From the NCBI GenBank assembly GCA_003565575.1, contig PXBV01000127.1:1-5823 (forward strand): a stretch of DNA of 5,823 nt, in the 5' to 3' direction. The stretch's first letter is position 1; every line of letters starts with the position of its first letter. Made by a program: the position numbers and the translations under genes. The notes under the pieces are model-generated. The model had not been told where the DNA came from. It did not search any database and saw nothing but the letters and a program-made list of their open reading frames with translations. Source of the stretch: Psychroflexus sp. (GTDB taxonomy: Bacteria > Bacteroidota > Bacteroidia > Flavobacteriales > Flavobacteriaceae). Below, one piece after another: positions 1-5,823 of this stretch.

Positions 1-806
1 ACGGCGAAGGTCCCTATGGAGATAGTTATCAATTAAATTCAGAGAATAGCGGTCCCTATGGAGATATGCTCACAGAAGAGCTCATCCCAAATATTGAAAC
101 CATTTATAGAACTTCAGGAGAGTTAAATGAACGTTTTGTAGACGGCTGCTCCACAGGAGGCTGGGTATCTTTAGCTTTACAGGTTTTTTATCCAGATACG
201 TTTGATGGCTGCTACTCTTATAGCCCAGATCCTGTAAGTTTCAAGAGGATGCAACTAATTAATATTTATAAAGATCAGAACGCATTCTACAACCAAAGAC
301 ACTTTTTAAGACCAAGTATGAGGGACGTTTATGGCGAACCCCAATTCTCTATTAAAGAAGAGATTGCTTATGAAAATGTAGATGGAAAATCTAACACCTA
401 TACCACTTCTGGAGGTCAGTGGGGCGCTTGGAACGCACTTTACAGTCCAAAAGGCAAGGATGGTTTACCCATGCCTCTTTTTGATCCTTTATCTGGAGAA
501 ATTGACAAAAACGTAGCAGAGCACTGGAAGAAATTCGACCTGCTACTTCACCTCCAATCCAACTGGAGCGAACTAGGGCCGAAGCTTGATGGAAAATTAT
601 ACGTTTGGAATGGAGATATGGATAATTTTTACCTCAATAATGCCATGCGGGATTTAGATAGTTTTCTAAAGTCTACAGCTGAGCCAAAATCAAACGCTTT
701 CATAGAATTTTCACCCATGAAGCGGCATTGCGAAAATTATTCACACAAATTGGTTCTAGAGCAAATTCAAAAAAGACTTAAAGCCAAAGCCAATTTGAAT
801 GAATAG
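1..806 (+). CDS. Alpha/beta-hydrolase, putative esterase type (5'-truncated by window edge)
   Basis: This is the C-terminal part of a serine hydrolase. The reading frame is open from base 3, so the first in-frame ATG (66) is almost certainly internal: the codons before it (GPYGDSYQLNSEN, then GPYGD) already look like conserved family sequence. The nucleophile-elbow candidate is GCSTGGW, with its Ser at 150-152. An acidic candidate lies in NGDMDNFYLN (Asp at 615 or 621), and the His of KRHCENYS (726-728) is the likely third triad member, in the usual Ser-Asp-His order. The layout resembles PF00756-like putative esterases, which hydrolyse ester or related bonds; the substrate cannot be told. 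The signal peptide, if any, lies outside the window. The S10 peptidase gene follows on the same strand after 100 bases with no terminator seen between, so co-transcription is possible. Hydrolase fold is fairly sure; the esterase label is only family-level. Confidence 0.75.
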   Translation, partial: GEGPYGDSYQLNSENSGPYGDMLTEELIPNIETIYRTSGELNERFVDGCSTGGWVSLALQVFYPDTFDGCYSYSPDPVSFKRMQLINIYKDQNAFYNQRHFLRPSMRDVYGEPQFSIKEEIAYENVDGKSNTYTTSGGQWGAWNALYSPKGKDGLPMPLFDPLSGEIDKNVAEHWKKFDLLLHLQSNWSELGPKLDGKLYVWNGDMDNFYLNNAMRDLDSFLKSTAEPKSNAFIEFSPMKRHCENYSHKLVLEQIQKRLKAKANLNE

Positions 807-906
807 ATATTCGGGGGCTTTAGAAAATTTCATAGATATATTTCAAAGTCGTAACTTGGGAAGATTATCAATTACCTGAAATCCTTAATAATCAAAAATA
901 AAAATC

Positions 907-2409
907 ATGAAGTCTATTCTTGCTAGTTTCCTTTTATTCTCATTCTCTATATGTTCATGGTCTCAAGACAATTCTACTGAAGAAAGTCTACCTACTGGCG
1001 AGGTGTTTACTTCTTCACAACAAGTGACTATCGATGGAAAAACCATCAACTTAGAAGCAGAAACAGGTACGCTTCAACTGCGAGATGAAAACGACAAGCC
1101 CATTGCGTTATTTGGGTTTACGCATTATAAAAAAACAGGCTCAAAAGAAAACCGTCCCCTTGTATTTGCTTTTAATGGTGGCCCACTTTCAGCTTCATTT
1201 TGGTTGCACTTAGGTGTGCTAGGCCCAAAACGTGTTGTTGTTAACGACCCAGGCTATACCAAAGCGGCACCCTACGAGTTGGTCAATAATGAATTCTCCA
1301 TTTTAGATAAAGCTGATTTGGTTATGCTGGACCCTATTGGAGTTGGATTTAGTAAACCCATAGGAGATGCCGAGTGGACAGACTTCTGGGGCGTAGACCA
1401 AGATGTGAGAAGTATAGGGCTTTTTATAGAACAATTTTTAATTCGTGAGGGAAAGTACAATGCACCCAAATATTTGCTAGGTGAAAGTTATGGAACTTTT
1501 AGAAATGCGGCTTTGGTAAAGCATTTACAAGACAAAGGGATTACCATGAATGGAGTTATTATGGTTTCAGCTGTATTTGAGCTTCAACACTTATTGTTTG
1601 GCCCTGGAGATGATATAGCTTACCTCACCCATTTCCCTACGTATGCCACAACAGCATGGTACCACGATAAAATTTCAAAAACAGATGCATCTCTTGAAGC
1701 ATTTGTGGATCGTGTAAGAACCTTTACCGAAGATGAATATGCTCCTGCTCTGCTTAAAGGCGATCGTCTTTCTGTAAGTGAAAAGACAGCTATGGCCAAA
1801 AAATTATCTGCCTTAAGCGGATTGAGCTCAGATTTCTGGCTGAAGGCCAATTTGAGGGTTACCAATTCTGAATTTTTTCAAGAACTTATGCGTGATGAAG
1901 GTAAGACCGTTGGTCGTTTGGACTCGAGATTTCTTGGAATCAATGAAGATTTACTCTCTCAAAACGCATTCACAGATCCACAAAGCGATGCCATTTCCGG
2001 TCCTTATATTGCTGCCTTCAAAGATTATTTGTACAACGATCTTAAGGCCAACAAACAACTTACCTACACTACTACTGCGAGTGGTCGAGAAGGATTCAAA
2101 TGGGATTGGAAACATCAAGGAAACATCGCTTGGAATGCGCAAACTGCGGTAAGCACATTGCCAGATATGACTTCTGCGATGAAGCGCAATCCCGATCTCA
2201 AAATTCTAATTTTGAATGGTTATTATGACTTGGCTACTGTGTTTTATGGCGTAGAGCACTCTATTCATCATATGGGACTTGAGCCAGAACTTCAAGACAA
2301 TATCATCATGAAATATTATGAAGCTGGTCATATGATGTACACACACATCCCCTCCATGGAAAAGTTTAAAATGGATGTAGATGAATTCATTGAATCCACT
2401 TCAAAGTAA
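907..2409 (+). CDS. Exported S10-family serine carboxypeptidase-like protein
   Basis: A complete 500-residue protein. Residues 1-20 form a signal peptide (Lys2, hydrophobic core, ending SWSQ), so it is probably periplasmic or secreted. S10 landmarks appear in order: the oxyanion loop NGGPLSAS (90-97), the nucleophile motif GESYGT with Ser194, the Asp motif NGYYDLAT with Asp441, and EAGHMMY with His475. These match the Ser-Asp-His triad of carboxypeptidase Y-like enzymes, which remove C-terminal residues from peptides. Asn90 and Glu193 correspond to the Asn and Glu that bind the substrate C-terminal carboxylate in carboxypeptidase Y, which favours true carboxypeptidase activity. The odd point is Leu94 where the family normally has Gly (NGGPG). 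The ATG at 907 is chosen because the signal peptide starts there; its leader is A-rich with no Shine-Dalgarno. A strong hairpin with a T-tract follows the gene. Confidence 0.92.
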   Translation: MKSILASFLLFSFSICSWSQDNSTEESLPTGEVFTSSQQVTIDGKTINLEAETGTLQLRDENDKPIALFGFTHYKKTGSKENRPLVFAFNGGPLSASFWLHLGVLGPKRVVVNDPGYTKAAPYELVNNEFSILDKADLVMLDPIGVGFSKPIGDAEWTDFWGVDQDVRSIGLFIEQFLIREGKYNAPKYLLGESYGTFRNAALVKHLQDKGITMNGVIMVSAVFELQHLLFGPGDDIAYLTHFPTYATTAWYHDKISKTDASLEAFVDRVRTFTEDEYAPALLKGDRLSVSEKTAMAKKLSALSGLSSDFWLKANLRVTNSEFFQELMRDEGKTVGRLDSRFLGINEDLLSQNAFTDPQSDAISGPYIAAFKDYLYNDLKANKQLTYTTTASGREGFKWDWKHQGNIAWNAQTAVSTLPDMTSAMKRNPDLKILILNGYYDLATVFYGVEHSIHHMGLEPELQDNIIMKYYEAGHMMYTHIPSMEKFKMDVDEFIESTSK

Positions 2410-2495
2410 TTGAGCTTCATTAATTTTAATCGAATTCAGGCAAATAGCCCAAGTTCCTTTGAATTTTAGAAAAGATTTAAAAAACAAATACCTGT

Positions 2496-2537
2496 AAAGG
2501 ATATTCAAAAGTTGTTATTTTGGATATCCTTTTTTTT
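2496..2537 (+). terminator. Intrinsic terminator-like hairpin after the S10 peptidase gene
   Basis: The arm AAAGGATATTCAAAA (2496-2510) pairs with TTTTGGATATCCTTT (2518-2532). All 15 positions pair, one of them as a T-G wobble, around a 7-base loop. Eight T's run from 2530 to 2537, the first three being part of the stem. The stem is AT-rich, but its length and the T-run make a rho-independent terminator the simplest reading for + strand transcripts of the S10 gene, giving a 3' UTR of about 125 bases. Its end is 5 bases before the next start codon, so it could instead act as an attenuator or leader structure for the HDAC-like gene. Confidence 0.68.
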
Positions 2538-2542
2538 AAATT

Positions 2543-3451
2543 ATGCTAAAAATTGCATTTCACCCTATATATAAGCATCCATTGCCAGAAGGCCATCGAT
2601 TCCCAATGGAAAAATACGATTTACTTCCCAAGCAATTGCTTTACGAGGGAACCTGTGAAGAGGACAACTTCTTCCAGCCCGAAATAATGCAGGACAATGA
2701 AAAGTATATTCAATCTGTACATACGCTAGATTATTTGCAGAAACTCTACAGCGTAAATATAGATCCTAGAAAAGCAAGAAAAATTGGGTTTCCTCTTTCG
2801 CCGGTTTTGGTAGAGCGCGAACGGATTATTACAAACGGTACTATCCAAGCCTGTGATTATGCTTTAGAGCATGGTGTTGCTATGAATATTGCTGGCGGTA
2901 CACATCACGCTTACTCAGACCACGGTGAAGCCTTCTGCATGTTGAACGACCAAGCGATAGGCGCACAGTATTTACTTCAAAATAAATTAGCCAAGCAAAT
3001 TTTAATTGTAGACCTTGACGTTCACCAGGGAAACGGTACTGCCGAAATTTTTCAAAATGAGGACAGGGTTTTTACATTTTCTATGCACGGAAAAAGCAAT
3101 TATCCCTTCAAAAAAGAAAAATCTGATCTAGATTTACCTATGGAAAATAATTGTGGAGATGAAGAATTTTTAAACGCGCTTCAATCTACTTTACCTCGAC
3201 TTATCGAAAGCGTAAAACCTGACTTTATATTCTTCCTATCGGGAGTGGATATATTATCAACTGATAAGCTAGGAAAATTAGGATGTAGCGTAGAAGGATG
3301 CAAGCGCAGAGATGAATTTGTATTTAAACAATGTTTAAATCATGAAATCCCTGTAGAAGTGAGCATGGGAGGAGGTTATTCTAAAGACATCAAAACTATT
3401 ATTGAGGCACATGCCAACACATACCGTACCGCACAACTCATGTATTTTTAA
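2543..3451 (+). CDS. Class IV (HDAC11-like) histone-deacetylase-fold zinc hydrolase
   Basis: A complete 302-residue protein without signal peptide, so presumably cytoplasmic. It carries the arginase/deacetylase fold motifs in order: the N-terminal LPEGHRFPMEKY (about 14-25); the His pair in GGTHHA (His121, His122), which acts as general base/acid; DLDVHQGNG (157-165), where Asp159 and His161 are zinc ligands; GVDILSTDKLGKLG with Asp236 as the third zinc ligand; and MGGGY with Tyr279, which stabilises the transition state. DLDVHQGNG and the VDILSTDKLGKLG...KRDEFVF stretch resemble human HDAC11, placing it in class IV. The reaction expected is hydrolysis of acyl-lysine or another acylamide; HDAC11 itself prefers long fatty acyl groups, but the bacterial substrate is unknown. 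All catalytic residues are present. The ATG at 2543 is supported because conserved sequence begins at once (MLKIAFHP). There is no Shine-Dalgarno, and a terminator-like hairpin lies just upstream. Confidence 0.92.
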   Translation: MLKIAFHPIYKHPLPEGHRFPMEKYDLLPKQLLYEGTCEEDNFFQPEIMQDNEKYIQSVHTLDYLQKLYSVNIDPRKARKIGFPLSPVLVERERIITNGTIQACDYALEHGVAMNIAGGTHHAYSDHGEAFCMLNDQAIGAQYLLQNKLAKQILIVDLDVHQGNGTAEIFQNEDRVFTFSMHGKSNYPFKKEKSDLDLPMENNCGDEEFLNALQSTLPRLIESVKPDFIFFLSGVDILSTDKLGKLGCSVEGCKRRDEFVFKQCLNHEIPVEVSMGGGYSKDIKTIIEAHANTYRTAQLMYF

Positions 3452-3487
3452 TGGTGCAAAGCCTAACCTCAACTCTTCTCTAAGAGG

Positions 3488-3519
3488 AAAAAACCTTCCC
3501 AAGCCCTTCAAAGAGAAGG
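3488..3519 (-). terminator. Candidate intrinsic terminator after the CBS-domain gene
   Basis: Read on the - strand, CCTTCTC (3519-3513) pairs with GGGAAGG (3500-3494): seven pairs including one T-G wobble, around a 12-base loop, followed directly by six T's (3493-3488). It lies about 60 bases after the stop codon of the CBS-domain gene and has the T-tract only on the - strand side, so it would end - strand transcripts. Overlapping alternative pairings exist in the same stretch (for example 3502-3509 with 3515-3524), which lowers certainty. Confidence 0.5.
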
Positions 3520-3580
3520 AAGCTAAGCAATGGAGAAGATATTTTGTGTTCCTCTTATCAAGAAGGTATTATAGAAGTCT

Positions 3581-4051
3581 TTATTTATGCTTCCAACTAA
3601 AGCCTTTCAGCATTAAAGAAGTTCTTAACACATCTTTCTGACTTACTATTCCAATAATTATACCACCTTCAACTACTGGAAATCGCCGTCTCTTTGATTT
3701 TAAAAATAAATTAGCTATATCAAAAAGATTGAGGTCTGGTGAGACCGTTTCAACTTCAGTAGTCATATACTTACCTACCTTAGTATCTTCCATTGGCATA
3801 TTATAATAACGACTTTCAGAAATTTGCTTCACACAATCGCCTTCAGAAATAACTCCAATCACCCGTTTATGTTCATCTACTACAGGACCTCCAGAAACTC
3901 TAAATTTTATAAGCGTTTCTACCACCTCTATAATGCTTTGATCCTTATGAAATAAAATCATACTTTTAGACATACAATCCTTAACCGTGATTAGTTCTGC
4001 TTTTACTTTTGCTTCTCCAACTTGATTTCCTTGAAAACTTTTGATACCCAT
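3581..4051 (-). CDS. Two-CBS-domain protein, probable adenine-nucleotide sensor
   Basis: A complete 156-residue protein made almost only of two CBS domains, about residues 22-78 and 91-150. Each begins with a typical entry (VKDCMSKSMILF; VGKYMTTEVETVSP) and ends with the ligand-binding motif G-h-h-S-x-x-D: GVISEGD (66-72, Ser69 and Asp72) and GIVSQKD (134-140, Ser137 and Asp140). These Ser and Asp residues contact phosphate and ribose in CBS pairs that bind AMP, ATP or similar ligands, so both sites look able to bind. No effector domain is attached; stand-alone pairs usually regulate a partner protein, which cannot be identified here. No signal peptide or membrane segment is seen, so it is presumably cytoplasmic. 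The ATG at 4051 leaves about 20 residues before the first domain; its leader is AT-rich without Shine-Dalgarno. It lies 87 bases downstream of the amidohydrolase gene on the same strand, with no clear terminator between, and is followed by a terminator-like hairpin. Confidence 0.9.
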   Translation of the reverse strand: MGIKSFQGNQVGEAKVKAELITVKDCMSKSMILFHKDQSIIEVVETLIKFRVSGGPVVDEHKRVIGVISEGDCVKQISESRYYNMPMEDTKVGKYMTTEVETVSPDLNLFDIANLFLKSKRRRFPVVEGGIIIGIVSQKDVLRTSLMLKGFSWKHK

Positions 4052-4138
4052 AATATTACATTTTTTACAAATTAATTAAAATAATGAGGATATCATAATT
4101 TAATGTGTTAAAAATTAAATTTAAATCAACAAAAGTGT

Positions 4139-5722
4139 TTATTCCATACCTGGCTGTTTAATAACATAACCTGAAGCAGCCTTATCGCTTTCTACCATTT
4201 TCTTGACATCGTTTAGCAACTGTTGAGCATCGTAAATGATTCCATCCTTAATCGTATATTTTACACCACCGGCACGTATAACTTCATTGTCTTCTGTAAG
4301 TTTAATAGCTCCTGTTCCGTAAAGCACTTTCAAATTTTCTAATGGATTTTCATCTACAATAACAAAATCAGCAAGCTTACCAATTTCTACACTACCTATT
4401 TGGTCTTCCAAACCTAAAGCTTCAGCACCATTTAAAGTGGCAGACATCATTATTTCAAGAGGATGAAAACCTGCTTCCCTCAATAGCTCGAGTTCACGAA
4501 TGTAAGCAAAACCGTAAAGTTGAAAAATAAATCCAGAGTCCGAACCAACGGTAACCCGTCCACCTCTATTTTTATATTCGTTTACAAAAGTCATCCATAA
4601 TTGATAATTTTTTCTCCATTGGGTTTCTTCTTCAGTACCCCAATAATGCCAATAAGACCCATGCGAAATTTTACTAGGCTGATAAAACTCCCACAATGAA
4701 GGCAAAGTATAGTCGTCATGCCATTCTGCCCGTCTAGCTCGCATCAAATCCCGACTAGCTTCATAAATATTGAAAGTAGGGTCAATGGTAAAATCCAAGT
4801 CAATCAATTTGTTCATAACTTCATTCCACCTGTCAGAAAATGGAGGTGCTGCCTGCTCCCACAGCTTTCCTGCCTCAGCAAATCGATCCTGCTCGTTGTT
4901 ATAATTATAATCTAGTTTGTAATGTTGCAAAGTTTTATCTGTAAACAAAGCTTCTGGCAAGCCATACCAATGCTCCATGCTAGTAAGACCTGCTTCAGCC
5001 GAGTTAATAACATTCCATCTGGCTACATCCATTTGAGCATGATGCATCGCAGACCGCAATCCAAGACGTTTATTTTCTTGCAAGGCCGCCTGCATAATTT
5101 CTGGTCTAGCTCCAAAAAACTTAATGCCATCTGCACCTTTTTCAGCATTAGTTTGCACCCAGTTTTTAGCCATCTGAGGCGTGCTAATCGGCTTCTCGCT
5201 GCCTTGACCAAAGGATGTATAGGCAAGGATACGTGGAGCAGTAATGCGGTTGTCTTTAGATTTGGCTTTGTGTTCCAAAACCCACTCTAAACCATTTCCT
5301 GCAGAAGGATCTCTAATAGTAGTAACTCCATGAGCCAACCATAGCTTAAAGACATATTCCGCAGGTGTACCTTGCGCCTCTCCTCCTATATGTCCGTGCA
5401 TATCTATAAATCCAGGCATCACGTACATACCAGAAGCATCTAACTCTTTACCTCCTGTTTTAAGTTGTGGTCGTTTCTCCGGCTTAATTTCCACACCTGG
5501 ATAGCCCACCGTTTGTACATCTACAATTTTATTTTGCTCCACCACTATATCCACTGGACCTGTGGGAGGAGAGCCATTTCCATTAATCAGAGTAGCTCCA
5601 CGAATAATCAACTGTGACCATGGCCCTTCACCTTCAACTCTATCTGGCGCACTTTCAATTTGAGCCAAAACTGAAAATTGTACACTTAAGATAGCAACTA
5701 AAAATATAAGATTTCTCATCAT
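4139..5722 (-). CDS. Exported binuclear-metal amidohydrolase (imidazolonepropionase-like group)
   Basis: A complete 527-residue protein. Residues 1-21 are a signal peptide (MMRN, hydrophobic core, SVLAQ), so it acts outside the cytoplasm. Amidohydrolase-superfamily signatures follow in order: an N-terminal beta-sandwich part (GATLINGNG, 42-50); GFIDMHGHIG with metal ligands His109 and His111; GIKFFG with Lys201, probably the carbamylated bridging lysine; AMHHAQ (His227/228); SMEHWYG with His251; VTVGSDSG with Asp395; and the return to the sandwich at GSVEIGKLADFVIVDENP (443-460). This ligand set fits the COG1228-like group, which includes imidazolonepropionase and Xaa-Pro or Xaa-Arg dipeptidases. 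Export argues against histidine catabolism, and a dipeptidase or other amide/lactam hydrolase is more likely; substrate is unknown. The span between His251 and Asp395 is long and rich in Trp and Tyr. Two tandem ATGs (5722 and 5719) could start it; the choice changes one residue. No Shine-Dalgarno is seen. Confidence 0.9.
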   Translation of the reverse strand: MMRNLIFLVAILSVQFSVLAQIESAPDRVEGEGPWSQLIIRGATLINGNGSPPTGPVDIVVEQNKIVDVQTVGYPGVEIKPEKRPQLKTGGKELDASGMYVMPGFIDMHGHIGGEAQGTPAEYVFKLWLAHGVTTIRDPSAGNGLEWVLEHKAKSKDNRITAPRILAYTSFGQGSEKPISTPQMAKNWVQTNAEKGADGIKFFGARPEIMQAALQENKRLGLRSAMHHAQMDVARWNVINSAEAGLTSMEHWYGLPEALFTDKTLQHYKLDYNYNNEQDRFAEAGKLWEQAAPPFSDRWNEVMNKLIDLDFTIDPTFNIYEASRDLMRARRAEWHDDYTLPSLWEFYQPSKISHGSYWHYWGTEEETQWRKNYQLWMTFVNEYKNRGGRVTVGSDSGFIFQLYGFAYIRELELLREAGFHPLEIMMSATLNGAEALGLEDQIGSVEIGKLADFVIVDENPLENLKVLYGTGAIKLTEDNEVIRAGGVKYTIKDGIIYDAQQLLNDVKKMVESDKAASGYVIKQPGME

Positions 5723-5734
5723 TTATGTTTTAAT

Positions 5735-5758
5735 AAAACTTAAATATAAGAAAGTTTT
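5735..5758. repeat. Short inverted repeat upstream of the amidohydrolase gene
   Basis: AAAACTT (5735-5741) and AAGTTTT (5752-5758) are perfect inverted copies around 10 bases. Read on the - strand, the sequence between the arms overlaps TATATTTA (5748-5741), which matches the Bacteroidota -7 promoter element TAnnTTTG in all but its last base, and a TTG lies 22 bases farther upstream. It could be an operator around the amidohydrolase promoter, or a weak terminator for a gene ending at 5770. Only one G-C pair is present, and such repeats arise easily by chance in AT-rich DNA. Confidence 0.25.
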
Positions 5759-5769
5759 GAAGTTAAGCC

Positions 5770-5823
5770 TCAATTGGTGACTCCTTCTATGCTTTTAACC
5801 AGCTCAAGCGGTAAAAGGATGGA
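5770..5823 (-). CDS. Possible C-terminal end of an upstream gene (17 residues)
   Basis: On the - strand the frame entering from the right edge reads SILLPLELVKSIEGVTN and then TGA at 5772-5770. The residues look like normal protein sequence, with hydrophobic and charged residues alternating, and a same-strand gene ending 47 bases before the amidohydrolase would be a common arrangement. The other two - strand frames also stop soon (after 11 and 5 codons), so frame alone does not decide it, and the family cannot be recognised from 17 residues. Confidence 0.3.
   Translation of the reverse strand, partial: SILLPLELVKSIEGVTN

Noticed and set aside
818..848. Hairpin CTTTAGAAA / TTTCAAAG between the partial hydrolase and the S10 gene
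   Set aside because: Eight mostly A-T pairs with a bulged base and no T-tract after it; easily expected by chance in AT-rich DNA.
1272..2152. Several open frames of 63-86 codons within the S10 peptidase gene, on both strands
   Set aside because: They lie wholly inside a gene whose catalytic motifs span its full length, and their translations show no family motif.
2410..2542. Possible small RNA or riboswitch between the S10 and HDAC-like genes
   Set aside because: Apart from the terminator-like hairpin no further paired structure or known aptamer-like core is visible.
3551..3566. Small hairpin CCTCTT-atc-AAGAAGG after the HDAC-like gene
   Set aside because: The stem needs a bulged base, the loop has only three bases, and no T-tract follows on either strand, so I do not call it a terminator.
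3402..3641. A + strand open frame of 79 codons across the end of the HDAC-like gene and into the CBS gene
   Set aside because: It overlaps the conserved C-terminus of the HDAC-like gene in another frame and runs antisense into the CBS gene; the peptide has no recognisable domain.
4052..4138. Promoter-like TTAATTTG on the - strand upstream of the CBS gene
   Set aside because: It matches TAnnTTTG in seven of eight positions, but no TTTG-like -33 element sits at the usual distance, and the stretch is so AT-rich that such matches are common.
4718..5290. Open frames of 65, 122 and 67 codons within the amidohydrolase gene, on both strands
   Set aside because: All are contained in the amidohydrolase, which has metal ligands across the whole region; the translations look like out-of-frame shadow sequence.
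5789..5823. A + strand ATG with 11 open codons to the window edge (MLLTSSSGKRM)
   Set aside because: Too short to judge and without a ribosome-binding or promoter signal; the - strand tail ending at 5770 fits the local gene order somewhat better.

Overview
The window is AT-rich, and its start codons lack Shine-Dalgarno sequences but sit behind A/T-rich leaders. Two products have short export signals ending in '-SQ' or '-AQ'. This combination points to a Bacteroidota genome, probably a marine or environmental flavobacterium-like lineage. The taxon is inferred from composition and protein flavour, not from a marker gene.

Layout. On the + strand: (1) the 3' part of an alpha/beta-hydrolase of the putative-esterase type, cut by the left edge and ending at 806; (2) a complete exported S10 serine carboxypeptidase-like protein (907-2409), followed by a strong-looking hairpin plus T-tract (2496-2537); (3) a complete class IV (HDAC11-like) histone-deacetylase-fold hydrolase (2543-3451), whose start codon lies only 5 bases after that T-tract. 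On the - strand, convergent with these: (4) a complete exported metal-dependent amidohydrolase (5722-4139) and, 87 bases downstream, (5) a two-CBS-domain protein (4051-3581) followed by a terminator-like hairpin (3519-3488 on the - strand). At the right edge, 17 codons ending in TGA on the - strand (5823-5770) may be the C-terminus of another gene.

How the genes may work together. The carboxypeptidase and the amidohydrolase both carry signal peptides and belong to families that include peptide-degrading enzymes. The partial hydrolase upstream has lost its N-terminus to the window edge, so its location cannot be judged. A loose role in envelope or extracellular degradation of peptides and small molecules is reasonable for the exported pair, but they lie on opposite strands and no shared pathway is shown. 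The HDAC-like enzyme and the CBS protein look cytoplasmic and have no evident link to the exported hydrolases.

I see no RNA gene, CRISPR array, insertion sequence, phage gene, toxin-antitoxin pair or defence gene. No intergenic stretch exceeds about 135 bases. This looks like ordinary chromosomal sequence. The points most worth checking are the hairpin against the HDAC-like start codon and the altered oxyanion-loop motif of the carboxypeptidase; I do not see a convincing new system.
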